64,000 nt of DNA, taken from the NCBI RefSeq assembly GCF_051216895.1, contig NZ_JBPKAO010000004.1, positions 248,001 through 312,000 on the forward strand, read 5' to 3'. Made by a program: the position numbers and the translations under genes. This DNA is from Aquipuribacter sp051216895. Lineage in GTDB: Bacteria; Actinomycetota; Actinomycetes; Actinomycetales; JBBAYJ01. The notes below the pieces were generated by a model that did no database searches, was not told where the DNA came from, and saw only the letters and a program-made list of their open reading frames with translations. This document shows positions 52,410 to 60,828 of this stretch, piece after piece (position 1 is the first letter of the stretch; the number at the start of each line of letters is the position of its first letter).

Positions 52410-52440
52410 GTCCTGCGGGTGTGTCGGGGCGTCCCCGGGG

Positions 52441-53319
52441 TCAGCCGCGGGAAGCGATCCTGACCATGCCCTCCTGGGCGACGGTGGCCAGCAGCCGGCC
52501 CGACCGGTCGAACATCGACCCCTGCACGAGCCCGCGCGCGTTCGACGCCGACGGGCTGTGGTGGGTGTAGAGCAGCCAGTCGTCGGCCCGGGCCGGCCGG
52601 TGGAACCACATGGCGTGGTCGAGGCTCGCGATCTTCAGCCGGGGGTCGGACCACGCGACGCCGTGACGGCGCAGCACGGCCTCCAGCAACGAGTAGTCGC
52701 TGGCGAAGGCCAGCACGGCCGCGTGGAGCAACGGCTCCTCGGGCAGCCCGGCCGTGGTCCGCAGCCAGACGGCGCTGTCGGGGGAGCGGTCCTCGGCCGG
52801 TCGCAGGAAGATCGGCGCGTCGACGTTGCGGATGTCCATCGGCCGCTCGTGCGACCAGTAGGCCGCCGCCGGGTGGTCGATGCCCGCCAGCACCTGCGCC
52901 GTGGTCGGCACGTCCTCCGGGGCCGGTGCGTCGGGCATGGGGTCGGAGTGCTCGACGCCGGTGTCGGGCAGCTGGAACGAGGCGATCATCGACAGGATGG
53001 GTCGACCGTGCTGCAGGGCGTGGGTCCGGCGGGCGCTGAACGACCGGCCGTCGCGCAGCCGCTCGACCGAGAACTCGATCGGCACCTCGGGGTCCCCCGG
53101 GCGCAGGAAGTACGCGTGCAGGCTGTGGGGGGCCCGGTCGGCCTCGACGGTGCGACCGGCGGCCATCAGGGACTGGCCCAGCACCTGACCGCCGAACACC
53201 CGGCCGAACGGCTGGAGCACGTTCTGACCGACGAACCGGTCCGGGTCGTCGGTGGCCTGCAGGCGCAGGTCGCTGACGAGGCTGTCGCGGAGGGACTCGG
53301 GGGAGGGGCGCTCGGTCAC
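52441..53319 (-). CDS. tesB: Acyl-CoA thioesterase II (TesB-like)
   Basis: A 292-residue double hot-dog thioesterase. Hallmarks are GRVFGGQVLGQSL near the start, HSLHAYFLRPGD, RDGRSFSARRTHALQ and the C-terminal LDHAMWFHRPARADDWLLY and SPSASNARGLVQGSMF. It hydrolyses acyl-CoA to free acid and CoA in the cytosol. TAGGTT lies 7 nt before the GTG start, indicating a leaderless message. Confidence 0.9.
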   Translation of the reverse strand: MTERPSPESLRDSLVSDLRLQATDDPDRFVGQNVLQPFGRVFGGQVLGQSLMAAGRTVEADRAPHSLHAYFLRPGDPEVPIEFSVERLRDGRSFSARRTHALQHGRPILSMIASFQLPDTGVEHSDPMPDAPAPEDVPTTAQVLAGIDHPAAAYWSHERPMDIRNVDAPIFLRPAEDRSPDSAVWLRTTAGLPEEPLLHAAVLAFASDYSLLEAVLRRHGVAWSDPRLKIASLDHAMWFHRPARADDWLLYTHHSPSASNARGLVQGSMFDRSGRLLATVAQEGMVRIASRG

Positions 53320-53356
53320 GCCCGCGAACCTACCGGGCGCCCGTCCCCCGACCGCC

Positions 53357-53869
53357 TCAGGTGCGGGGGTCTGCCACCACGTGCATGGCCGCCTCCTCGG
53401 CGCTGGCCGCGCCGCCGTCGATCCCCACGTCCTCGGCCACCAGGTCGGCGTCGGTGTCCTGGCGCACGCCCTCGTCCGGCTCCACCAGGCGGCCGGCGCG
53501 CAGGTCGCCGACCTCGGTGTCGTCCTCGTCGGTCACGACCAGGTCCTCCGCGGACACGTCCTCGCCCATCGCGTCGGTGAGCGGCTGGTCGCTCGGCAGC
53601 ACCTCGTCGCCGGGGCGCTCCCCGTCGACGTCCGGCAGCTCGGCGGCCACCCGCTCCTCCAGGCTGCTGCCGTCGTGCTGCTCCTGCGCGGTGGTGCCGT
53701 GCTGGCCCACAGCCAGCGGTCGGTCGTTGGGGACGTAGCTGCGCTGGGCCACGTCCTCCTCGCCGTCCTCGCCGAGGGCCAGGTCCTGGTCGTAGGACAC
53801 CTCGTCGGGGTCCAGGGACGCGACGGCGTCGGAGTCGATCTGGTCCATCTGCTCGGGCTGCTCGCTCAT
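53357..53869 (-). CDS. DUF5709 domain protein (second copy)
   Basis: A 170-residue acidic soluble protein. Its C-terminal block DLVAEDVGIDGGAASAEEAA, then MHVV, matches the protein at 691-1101, and both have a central TTAxE(E/Q) and a RAGRLVxPDEG motif. It is longer in the middle. Function unknown. ATG 53869 is followed by an Asp/Glu-rich N-terminus. Confidence 0.75.
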   Translation of the reverse strand: MSEQPEQMDQIDSDAVASLDPDEVSYDQDLALGEDGEEDVAQRSYVPNDRPLAVGQHGTTAQEQHDGSSLEERVAAELPDVDGERPGDEVLPSDQPLTDAMGEDVSAEDLVVTDEDDTEVGDLRAGRLVEPDEGVRQDTDADLVAEDVGIDGGAASAEEAAMHVVADPRT

Positions 53870-53947
53870 GAGGACGGGGTACCCCCTTCGTGGGTCCACC
53901 ATGCGTCGGTGGTCGTCCTGGGGCAGAGACCCTGACAGGATCGGCGG

Positions 53948-54379
53948 ATGCCAGCCGTCTCCGTCCCCGTCGCCATGCGGTGGTCCGACATGGACGCCTA
54001 CGGCCACGTCAACAACACCGAGTTCTTCCGCTACACCGAGCAGGCCCGGATCGAGGCGTTGGCGCTGGTCAAGGCCCGTCCGGACACCGGGACCCTGGTG
54101 GTCCGCCACGAGGTCGAGTACCTGGTGCCGCTGCAGTACCGCTCCGACGGCGTGCACGTGGACGTGTGGGTCACGCGGATCGGCGGGGCGGGCTTCGACC
54201 TGGGGTACGAGGTGGCCACGAGGTCCGGGGACGAGCGGACGGTCCATGCGCGCTCGGCCTCGACCATGGTCATGTACTCCTTCTCGGCCGCGGCGCCGCG
54301 ACGGATCACCGGCGAGGAGCGCGAGTTCCTGCAGACCCTCACCGGTCCCGACGTGCAGTTCCGGCGCGGCAGCCGCTGA
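53948..54379 (+). CDS. 4HBT-type acyl-CoA thioesterase
   Basis: A 143-residue single hot-dog protein. MRWSDMDAYGHVNNTEFFRY contains the catalytic Asp and the His-Val-Asn-Asn motif of 4-hydroxybenzoyl-CoA thioesterase-like enzymes; VVRHEVEYLVPLQYRSDGVH follows. It hydrolyses an acyl-CoA of unknown chain. CAGGAT-like sequence just upstream of the ATG and no ribosome site suggest a leaderless start. A bidirectional terminator follows. Confidence 0.85.
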   Translation: MPAVSVPVAMRWSDMDAYGHVNNTEFFRYTEQARIEALALVKARPDTGTLVVRHEVEYLVPLQYRSDGVHVDVWVTRIGGAGFDLGYEVATRSGDERTVHARSASTMVMYSFSAAAPRRITGEEREFLQTLTGPDVQFRRGSR

Positions 54380-54383
54380 GGAG

Positions 54384-54419
54384 GACGCCCCCCGGACCGC
54401 AGCGGGTCCGAGGGGCGTC
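54384..54419. terminator. Bidirectional terminator between thioesterase and alpha-glucosidase genes
   Basis: GACGCCCC-C-CGGACC and GGTCCG-A-GGGGCGTC form a 14-bp stem with one mismatch around GCAGCG, between convergent stops at 54379 and 54449. Confidence 0.7.
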
Positions 54420-54448
54420 GGGGGCGTCGCCGGCCGACGACGCCCCGG

Positions 54449-56116
54449 TCAGCTCGTGCGCAGCCAGACGGTGGTGTCGGTGGGCACCCGGCCGTCGCCG
54501 TCCAACGGCCCCGACGCGAGCAGGAGCTCGGCGCCGGCCGGCACGGCCAGCGGCTCGCCGTCGAAGTTGACCAGCACCAGGACGTCGCCGCGACGCAGGC
54601 CGAGGCTCTGCTCACCGCAGCGGTCCTCGACCCAGTCCAGGCTGTCCCCGAGGCCCAGCCCGTGCTCGCGGCGCAGCCGCAGCGCCGCCTTGTACAGCTC
54701 CAGCGTGGAGCCCTCGACGCCTTCCTGCCGGTCGCGGGCCAGCTCACCGTAGACGGCGGGCTGCGGCAGCCAGGTGCCGGCCGTGGCGCCGAAGCCGAAC
54801 GACGGGGCGTCGGCCTCCCACGGGATCGGGACACGACAGCCGTCCCGGCCGGTGTCCTCGCCGTTCGTGCGGTGCCAGGACGGGTCCTGCCGCACGTCAC
54901 CCGGCAGCGTGGTGTGCTCGGGCAGGCCGAGCTCCTCGCCCTGGTAGAGGTACGCGGAGCCGGGCAGCGCGAGCATGAACGCGGTGGCGGCCCGGGCGCG
55001 GCGCAGGCCCAGGACGGGGTCCGGCTGCGGGTCGTCCGGCCCGATGCCGCCGAGGCCCCGCGACGCGGGCGGGAACCCGAAGCGGCTGGCGTGCCGGACG
55101 ATGTCGTGGTTGCTCAGCACCCACGTCGCGGGGGCCCCCACCGCGGTGGACCCCTCGACCGACGTCGTCACCACGCCGCGCTGGTCCGCGGCCCGCCACG
55201 GCGCGACGCAGTGGTCGAAGTTGAACGCCTGGTGCAGCTCGTCGGGACGGGTGTAGCGGGCCAGGCGCTCGTAGGGCGTCACCCACGCCTCGGCGACGAG
55301 CATCCGGTCACCGTCGTAGGAGTCGACGATCTTCCGCCACTCGCGGTAGATCTCGTGGACGCCCTCCTGGTCCCACATCGGGGGCCGACGGTCCTCGGTG
55401 ATCTCGGCGGTGCCGCCCATCGGGCTGTCGTCGTCCTCCCAGTCCGGGAGGTCCGCCTCCTTGATCATGGAGTGCGCGACGTCGATGCGGAACCCGTCGG
55501 CCCCGCGGTCCAGCCAGAACCGAAGCGTCTCGGCGAACTCCTCGTGGACGTCGGGGCTGTCCCAGTTGACGTCGGGCTGGGTGGAGTCGAACAGGTGCAG
55601 GTACCACTGGCCCGGGGTGCCGTCGGGCTCGGTGACCCGGGTCCAGGCCGACCCGCCGAACACCGAGCGCCAGTTGTTCGGCGGCTGCGACCCGTCCTCG
55701 CCGGCGCCGTCGCGGAACATGTACCGGTTGCGCTCGACGCTGCCGGGAGGGGCCTGCAGCGCGGCCTTGAACCAGCGGTGCTCGCTGCTGGTGTGGTTGG
55801 GCACGATGTCGACCACCACGCGCAGCCCGAGACCGTGCGCCGTGCCGATCAGGTCGTCCGCGTCGTCCAGGGTGCCGAAGATCGGCTCGACGTCCCGGTA
55901 GTCCGACACGTCGTAGCCGGCGTCGTTCTGCGGGGAGGGGTAGAAGGGGGACAGCCACACCGCGTCGACACCCAGCTCGGCGAGCGCGGGCAGCCGGGAG
56001 GTGATGCCCGGCAGGTCACCGATCCCGTCGCCGTTCGCGTCCGCGAAGGACCGCGGGTAGACCTGGTAAACAACAGCGTCGCGCCACCACTCAGTCACGG
56101 GCGACGAGGGTGGCAC
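54449..56116 (-). CDS. GH13 alpha-glucosidase / oligo-1,6-glucosidase
   Basis: A 555-residue cytosolic glycoside hydrolase. Conserved regions: DIVPNHTS, GFRIDVAHS (nucleophile Asp212), LVAEAW (acid/base Glu276) and WVLSNHDIVRH (Asp338); the N-terminal WWRDAVVYQVYPRSFADANG is typical of the oligo-1,6-glucosidase/trehalose-synthase group. It cleaves terminal alpha-glucosidic bonds of malto- or isomalto-oligosaccharides. GTG 56116 is used; GTG 56098 is also possible. A LacI-type operator-like palindrome lies just upstream. Confidence 0.88.
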   Translation of the reverse strand: MPPSSPVTEWWRDAVVYQVYPRSFADANGDGIGDLPGITSRLPALAELGVDAVWLSPFYPSPQNDAGYDVSDYRDVEPIFGTLDDADDLIGTAHGLGLRVVVDIVPNHTSSEHRWFKAALQAPPGSVERNRYMFRDGAGEDGSQPPNNWRSVFGGSAWTRVTEPDGTPGQWYLHLFDSTQPDVNWDSPDVHEEFAETLRFWLDRGADGFRIDVAHSMIKEADLPDWEDDDSPMGGTAEITEDRRPPMWDQEGVHEIYREWRKIVDSYDGDRMLVAEAWVTPYERLARYTRPDELHQAFNFDHCVAPWRAADQRGVVTTSVEGSTAVGAPATWVLSNHDIVRHASRFGFPPASRGLGGIGPDDPQPDPVLGLRRARAATAFMLALPGSAYLYQGEELGLPEHTTLPGDVRQDPSWHRTNGEDTGRDGCRVPIPWEADAPSFGFGATAGTWLPQPAVYGELARDRQEGVEGSTLELYKAALRLRREHGLGLGDSLDWVEDRCGEQSLGLRRGDVLVLVNFDGEPLAVPAGAELLLASGPLDGDGRVPTDTTVWLRTS

Positions 56117-56120
56117 AACG

Positions 56121-56136
56121 GTGCAAGCGCTGTCAT
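56121..56136. promoter_or_regulatory. LacI-family operator-like site
   Basis: GTGCAAGCGCTGTCAT has the central AGCGCT and flanking GCAA half typical of LacI/MalR-type operators for sugar genes. It is 4 nt from the alpha-glucosidase GTG at 56116. The matching regulator is not in the window. Confidence 0.35.
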
Positions 56137-56174
56137 CACGGCTGGTGGAGGGCCTGCCGGCGGCAGGTGGAGGC

Positions 56175-56585
56175 TCAGGCCGGGTCGTCGAACGTGTTGA
56201 GCATCGAGTGGGCGGCCCGCTCGAGGTAGTCCCACAGCACCGCCTCGTGCATCGGCGCGAGGTCGAGGGAGTCCACGGCGACCCGCATGTGCCGCAGCCA
56301 GCGGTCCCGTGCGTCGGGCGTCACCCGGAACGGTGCGTGCCGCAGCCGCAGCCGCGGGTGACCGCGCTCCTGGGAGTACGTCGTCGGCCCGCCCCAGTAC
56401 TGCTCGAGGAACATCCGCAGCCGGTCCTCGGCCGGGCCGAGGTCCTCCTCGGGGTACATCGGCCGGAGCACCTCGTCACCGGCGACCCCGACGTAGAACT
56501 CGTGGACCAGTCGGCGGAACGTGTCCGCGCCGCCCACGCTGTCGTAGAAGCTCTCCTGGCGGCGCAGGTCGTCGGGGGCGGTCAT
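56175..56585 (-). CDS. Group II truncated hemoglobin (trHbO-like)
   Basis: A 136-residue globin. FYDSVGGADTFRRLVHEFY, EDRLRMFLEQYWGGPTTYS and RLRLRHAPFRV (proximal His) are the trHbO signature. It binds O2 or NO and is linked to oxygen supply to the respiratory chain or nitrosative stress. The ATG overlaps the stop of the DUF4229 gene (ATGA). Confidence 0.92.
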   Translation of the reverse strand: MTAPDDLRRQESFYDSVGGADTFRRLVHEFYVGVAGDEVLRPMYPEEDLGPAEDRLRMFLEQYWGGPTTYSQERGHPRLRLRHAPFRVTPDARDRWLRHMRVAVDSLDLAPMHEAVLWDYLERAAHSMLNTFDDPA

Positions 56586-56941
56586 CGCGGGTCTCCTGCC
56601 GGGCCGTCGGTCGGGCGGGTGGTCCGCCGGTCCCTTGCGGCGTCCTGCACCGCGGCGTCCTCGACCGCGGCGTCCTCCGCGAGCCGCCCGCCGAAGGACC
56701 ACCGTGACCTGGCGCGGGGGGGAGCCTCGGCCGACGGCCGTCCGGCGGCCGCCTTGCGCTCCATCAGGGCGCGGGTCACGGCGTCGCGCTGGCGGCGCAG
56801 GACGATGAAGGACAGCAGCATCGCCAGGACCAGGGCGATCACCAGCGAGAGGATCCCGCTGACGCCGAGGACGCGCAGGATCAGCAGCGCCGCCAGGAAC
56901 AACCCGAGGCGCAGGGCCGAGTAGACGGCGACCGGTCGCAT
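56582..56941 (-). CDS. DUF4229 membrane protein
   Basis: A 119-residue protein with two membrane helices in the first 60 residues (YSALRLGLFLAALLILRVLG, LSLVIALVLAMLLSFIVL) and a basic cytosolic tail (RRQRDAVTRALMERKAAAGR). This is the DUF4229 pattern. TACCCT lies 6 nt before the ATG on the minus strand, mirrored by the divergent gene at 57002. Function unknown. Confidence 0.75.
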   Translation of the reverse strand: MRPVAVYSALRLGLFLAALLILRVLGVSGILSLVIALVLAMLLSFIVLRRQRDAVTRALMERKAAAGRPSAEAPPRARSRWSFGGRLAEDAAVEDAAVQDAARDRRTTRPTDGPAGDPR

Positions 56942-56947
56942 GCCCCC

Positions 56948-56995
56948 AGGGTAGGTGCGCCGGCAGAGGCGCCGGTGCAGGCCCACCCGTACCCT
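56948..56995. promoter_or_regulatory. Mirrored leaderless promoters, DUF4229 and PLDc_N genes
   Basis: TACCCT occurs on each strand (minus 56953-56948; plus 56990-56995), each followed by 6 nt (GGGGGC or GGGGGG) and then ATG. Neither gene has a ribosome site, so both messages probably begin at the start codon. Confidence 0.5.
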
Positions 56996-57001
56996 GGGGG
57001 G

Positions 57002-57208
57002 ATGCTCCGCCTGCTCGTGGTCCTCGTCGTCGTCGGTCTGCACGTCTATGCGCTCATCGACTGCATCCGGACCTCGCCGACCCAGGTGAGGGGGCTGCCG
57101 TTCGCAGCGTGGGTCCTGGTGGTGCTGCTGGTCCCCGTCATCGGCCCGTTGCTGTGGCTGTGGAGCGGTCGGCCCGAGGCGTTCGACCCGGTGGGCCGGC
57201 GCCGCTGA
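57002..57208 (+). CDS. PLDc_N-domain small membrane protein
   Basis: A 68-residue protein with two membrane helices: LRLLVVLVVVGLHVYALIDC and AAWVLVVLLVPVIGPLLWLW. The pattern (ALIDCIRT, then LPFAAWVLVVLLVPVIGPLL) is the PLDc_N (phospholipase_D-nuclease N-terminal) domain found as small stand-alone proteins in actinobacteria. A longer relative is encoded at 58123-58566. Function unknown. Confidence 0.75.
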   Translation: MLRLLVVLVVVGLHVYALIDCIRTSPTQVRGLPFAAWVLVVLLVPVIGPLLWLWSGRPEAFDPVGRRR

Positions 57209-57253
57209 GGCGATCCCGGCCCGGTGCTCCGGGCCGTCGCCCGCCGCGACGCG

Positions 57254-58126
57254 TCAGCCCAGCGCCAGGCCGACGCCCAGCAGCACGCCGAACACCAGGC
57301 TGTACCGCCCGGTGGCACCCAGGGCCGGCACCAGCCCGCGCCCGGTGGCCCCGCTGTTGACCACCCGCAGCGGTGTGACGGCGAGCGGCACGGCGAACAG
57401 GGCGAGCTGCGACCAGGGCGAGGCCAGGACGGCCACCAGCGTGCACACGACCGGCGTCAGCAGCAGCAGCACGAACAGCCGTCGGGTCCACCGGTCGCCG
57501 AGGCGCACCGCCAGGGTCCGCTTGCCGGCCACCGTGTCGGTGGGGATGTCGCGCAGGTTGTTGACCACCAGCAGCGCGCAGGCCAACGACCCGACCCCCA
57601 CGGCGCCGGCCCAGGCCCCCACGTCGACGGTGCCGGCCTGGGTGTAGGTGGTGCCGAGCACCGCGACCAGCCCGAAGAACACGAAGACCACGACCTCGCC
57701 CAGGCCGGCGTAGCCGTACGGCCGTGGCCCGCCGGTGTAGAACCAGGCCGCCAGGATCGCGACCGCGCCGACCAGCAGCAGCCACCACTGCCCGCTGCGG
57801 GCGACCAGCGCGAGGCCGGCCACGGCGGCCACGGCGAACGACACCCCGGTGGCGGTCAGCACGGCGCGTGGTGCGGCCAGGCGCTGGCCGACGAGGCGGA
57901 CCGGGCCCACCCGGTCCTCGTCCGTGCCGCGCACCCCGTCGGAGTAGTCGTTGGCGTAGTTGACCGCCACCTGCAGCGCGAGCGCGACGACCAGGGCCAG
58001 CGCGGCGGCCGGCACGTCCATCGCGTCCAGCCCGGCGGCGGCCCCGGTGCCGGCCGCCACGGGTGCCACGGCAGCCGGGAGCGTCCGGGGTCGCGCACCG
58101 ACGACCCACTGGGTGACGGTCGTCAC
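57254..58126 (-). CDS. menA: 1,4-dihydroxy-2-naphthoate polyprenyltransferase
   Basis: A 290-residue UbiA-superfamily membrane enzyme with about nine helices. The first Asp-rich motif is NYANDYSDGVRGTDED and the second lies in NNLRDIPTDTVAGKRTL. It joins a polyprenyl chain to DHNA to form demethylmenaquinone. GTG 58126 overlaps the stop of the PLDc_N-like gene (GTGA), so it is co-translated in the men operon. Confidence 0.93.
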   Translation of the reverse strand: MTTVTQWVVGARPRTLPAAVAPVAAGTGAAAGLDAMDVPAAALALVVALALQVAVNYANDYSDGVRGTDEDRVGPVRLVGQRLAAPRAVLTATGVSFAVAAVAGLALVARSGQWWLLLVGAVAILAAWFYTGGPRPYGYAGLGEVVVFVFFGLVAVLGTTYTQAGTVDVGAWAGAVGVGSLACALLVVNNLRDIPTDTVAGKRTLAVRLGDRWTRRLFVLLLLTPVVCTLVAVLASPWSQLALFAVPLAVTPLRVVNSGATGRGLVPALGATGRYSLVFGVLLGVGLALG

Positions 58127-58566
58127 GGGCGGCGGTCGTCCTGACCGGCCGGGCCCTCGTGGCCCTCGTGCCCCTCGTTCGTGTCGTGCCCGTCGGTCGG
58201 CCCGTCGGCGTCGGGCCGCGAGGCCGGGGGAGCGGGAGGCGCCGGTGCCGCGGGAGGCGGGTCGACGGGCTCGACCGGGGCCACGGGGGAGGGGCGGTCG
58301 ATCGTCCGCAGGAAGTCCGCGTCGTCGTCCGGGCCGAGCACCCGAGGCTTGGGACGGGCGATCCGGTCGGCGCCGGGGACCTTGGTGCCGCGGGGGCGGC
58401 CGGCCAGGAACCACGCGGCCCCACCGGCGACCGGGAACAGCAGCACGACGAACACCCACGGCAGCCGGGGCAGGCCGCGGATTCCGGACTCCTCCGACCG
58501 CAGCACGTCGATCAGGCAGTAGACCGTGAAGGCGAGGACCAGCGCCGGGATGATCAGGTTTCTCAC
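58123..58566 (-). CDS. PLDc_N-like membrane protein in the men operon
   Basis: A 147-residue protein: one hydrophobic helix (IIPALVLAFTVYCLIDVLRS), a short link, a second helix (LPWVFVVLLFPVAGGAAWFL) and a Pro/Ala/Asp-rich cytosolic tail with HEGHEG. It is a PLDc_N relative of the protein at 57002. Overlaps by GTGA at both ends tie it to menE and menA. Its role in quinone synthesis, if any, is unknown. Confidence 0.72.
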   Translation of the reverse strand: MRNLIIPALVLAFTVYCLIDVLRSEESGIRGLPRLPWVFVVLLFPVAGGAAWFLAGRPRGTKVPGADRIARPKPRVLGPDDDADFLRTIDRPSPVAPVEPVDPPPAAPAPPAPPASRPDADGPTDGHDTNEGHEGHEGPAGQDDRRP

Positions 58567-59921
58567 GCGGTGGGCTCCTCGGGTCGGTGGGTGCTCGGCC
58601 CCACATCGTCCCCCAGTCCGGGCCGTGCTGCGTCCCGGGGGCCCTGCAGCACCACCCGGACGGCGGCGGCGCGGTCCGGTTTGCCCACCCCCGTGAGCGG
58701 CAGGGCCTGGACCCGCAGGACCGTCCTGGGGACCGCGGCGCGGCCCAGGGCGGCGCGCACGGCGGCGCGCAGGGCCTCCGGCGAGGGGCCGGTCGAGCCC
58801 GGCTGCGGCTGCACCAGGACCGCGACCGTCCGGCCCCACTCGGGGTCCGGGACGCCGACGGCGAGGCAGTCGGCCACCCCGGGCAGGCCCAGGACGCACC
58901 GGGCCACGGCGTCCAGGGCGACGTTGACCCCGCCGCTGACCACGACGTCGTCCATCCGCCCGTGCAGCACCAGCCGGCCGTCCACGAGCTCGCCCCGGTC
59001 GGCCGTCCGGAACGACCGCCGCCCCCGATCCCGACCGGCGAAACCCTCGCCGTCGGGGTCCTCGCCGGTGAGGCAGGCGGCCTCTGAGCCGTCGACCCGG
59101 GACCCGGCGACCGCCGGCCCGCGGCGGTACCCCCGGGCCACCACCGACCCGCTGAGCACCACCCGCCCGGGGCCGTCGCCGGTCGGGGCCACGACGCTCA
59201 CCTCGACCCCGGGCAGCGCGACGCCGTCGTAGACGCAGCCCCCGCAGGTCTCCGTCATTCCGTAGGTGGCGACCACCCGGACCCCGGCGTCGTCGGCCCG
59301 CCGGCGCAGCGCTGGGTCGAGGGCCGCGCCGCCGACCAGGACCGCGTCGAACCCCCGCAGCGCCGCCGCCGCGCCCGTCGACGGCTCCGCGTCCAGCAGG
59401 CGTCGCAGCTGGGTCGGGACCAGCGAGGTGTACCTGCGCCCGGGGCGGGCCCCGGGCACCGACATGGTGGACGCGGCGGCCACGAAGCCCGCGGCGTCGA
59501 ACCCGGCCGTCAGGTCCATCACCTCCGGTCGGGTGCCCGCGACCAGCGACCGCACGACCACCTGCACCCCGGCGACGGTGTGGGCGGGCAGGGCCAGCAG
59601 CCAGCGGCCGGCCCCGCCCAGGTGGTCGTGGGCCGCCGCGGCGGAGGCGAGCAGCGCGGAGGCGGGCAGCAGCACGTGCTTGGCGGTGCCGGAGGAGCCG
59701 GTGGTGGAGACGACGGCGGCGACGGGGTCGGTGCTGTCGTCCTCGGTCGTGGCGAGAGGGGCGACGGCCGTCGGGGCCGGCGTGGTGCCGGCGGCGTGCG
59801 GGTGCACCGCCGGACCGGCCCCGGACATCGCCGCACGGAGCGGGTCGAGCAGGACCAGGCCGTCCGCCCCGGTCACGGGCACGGCCTGCACCGCCCGGGG
59901 CGGCACGCCGTCCGTGCTCAC
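58563..59921 (-). CDS. menE: o-Succinylbenzoate-CoA ligase
   Basis: A 452-residue AMP-forming acyl-CoA synthetase. The P-loop reads STTGSSGTAKHVLLP, the core motif VATYGMTETCGG, and the C-terminal catalytic Lys is in LTGVGKPDRAA. It activates o-succinylbenzoate before ring closure by MenB. The length is short for the superfamily but usual for actinobacterial MenE. A GTG start at 59921 is used. The stop overlaps the PLDc_N-like gene. Confidence 0.9.
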   Translation of the reverse strand: MSTDGVPPRAVQAVPVTGADGLVLLDPLRAAMSGAGPAVHPHAAGTTPAPTAVAPLATTEDDSTDPVAAVVSTTGSSGTAKHVLLPASALLASAAAAHDHLGGAGRWLLALPAHTVAGVQVVVRSLVAGTRPEVMDLTAGFDAAGFVAAASTMSVPGARPGRRYTSLVPTQLRRLLDAEPSTGAAAALRGFDAVLVGGAALDPALRRRADDAGVRVVATYGMTETCGGCVYDGVALPGVEVSVVAPTGDGPGRVVLSGSVVARGYRRGPAVAGSRVDGSEAACLTGEDPDGEGFAGRDRGRRSFRTADRGELVDGRLVLHGRMDDVVVSGGVNVALDAVARCVLGLPGVADCLAVGVPDPEWGRTVAVLVQPQPGSTGPSPEALRAAVRAALGRAAVPRTVLRVQALPLTGVGKPDRAAAVRVVLQGPRDAARPGLGDDVGPSTHRPEEPTA

Positions 59922-59951
59922 ACGCCGTCCGGGGTCACGATCGGGGCCGGG

Positions 59952-60809
59952 TCAGACCCGGGCCTTCGACAGCGGGCAGGAGGCGCAGGCGCTGGTCCCG
60001 GCGTGGTCGCAGGTGCTGCCGCAGGTCGTGTGGTCGTGACCACCGGCCGCGGTGCCGGCGGTCCCGCCGGGCACCGGGGTGGCCGGGTCGCCGGGGACCG
60101 TGGTGAACGTCGCGGTGCCGGTGGCGTCGTGGTCGTGGCCCCCGCAGCCGCAGCCGGCGGTGTGCCCGGCGCCGGGCACCGTGCGGACCAGGCCGAGGGT
60201 GGCGACGACGACGTGGATCGCCACGGCGGCCAGGACGCTGCCCACCAGCACGACGACGAGGCCGAGGGCGAAGCCCAGCACGGTCGCCAGCACGAGGCCG
60301 AACGTCCGGCTCCCGGGGCCGGCGCGCCAGGCCTGCAGCAGCCCGGTGGCGACCGCGGCCACGAGCACGGCGGCCGTCACCGGCCAGCCCGCGGCGTCGA
60401 GCAGGCCCAGCAGCAGGCCGCGCAGGAGGACCTCGGTCGCCACGGCCGTGGCGACCACGGCGAGCAGGGCCCGCCGGTCGCGCGGGAGCCGGTTGCGCCG
60501 GGCGGCCCAGCCCACGCACCCGCCCGCGACCAGCAGCAGCGCACCCGTCACGACGGCGCCCAGCGACGGGGTGGCCACCGCGACCGGGGACCACCACAGG
60601 GGGACCTGCACCAGGGCGGCCAACGCGACCGCCAGGCCGACCAGGCCGAGGTGGGCGACGACGCTCAGCCGGTGGGCGCCGGCCACGGCGGCGTTGCGGG
60701 CGACCAGCGGTCGCCGGTCCCGCCGCAGCCGTGCGGCCATCGAGGACTCCCACGCCGTCCACCCGGCAACAGCGGCGAGCGCGACAACGGCCGCGAGCAG
60801 GATGTCCAC
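59952..60809 (-). CDS. CPBP-like membrane protein with Cys/His-rich tail
   Basis: A 285-residue protein with about seven membrane helices. TEVLLRGLLLGLL and the later AIHVVVATLGL resemble the Glu-Arg and His motifs of CPBP intramembrane proteases, but the usual second Glu is missing. The C-terminal 70 residues are soluble and metal-ligand rich (TAGCGCGGHDHD, then GGHDHTTCGSTCDHAGTSAC). TAGGCT lies 6 nt before the GTG start, indicating a leaderless message. Protease activity and metal binding are inferences. Confidence 0.62.
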   Translation of the reverse strand: MDILLAAVVALAAVAGWTAWESSMAARLRRDRRPLVARNAAVAGAHRLSVVAHLGLVGLAVALAALVQVPLWWSPVAVATPSLGAVVTGALLLVAGGCVGWAARRNRLPRDRRALLAVVATAVATEVLLRGLLLGLLDAAGWPVTAAVLVAAVATGLLQAWRAGPGSRTFGLVLATVLGFALGLVVVLVGSVLAAVAIHVVVATLGLVRTVPGAGHTAGCGCGGHDHDATGTATFTTVPGDPATPVPGGTAGTAAGGHDHTTCGSTCDHAGTSACASCPLSKARV

Positions 60810-60828
60810 CCCTACAGCCTAAGAACGT

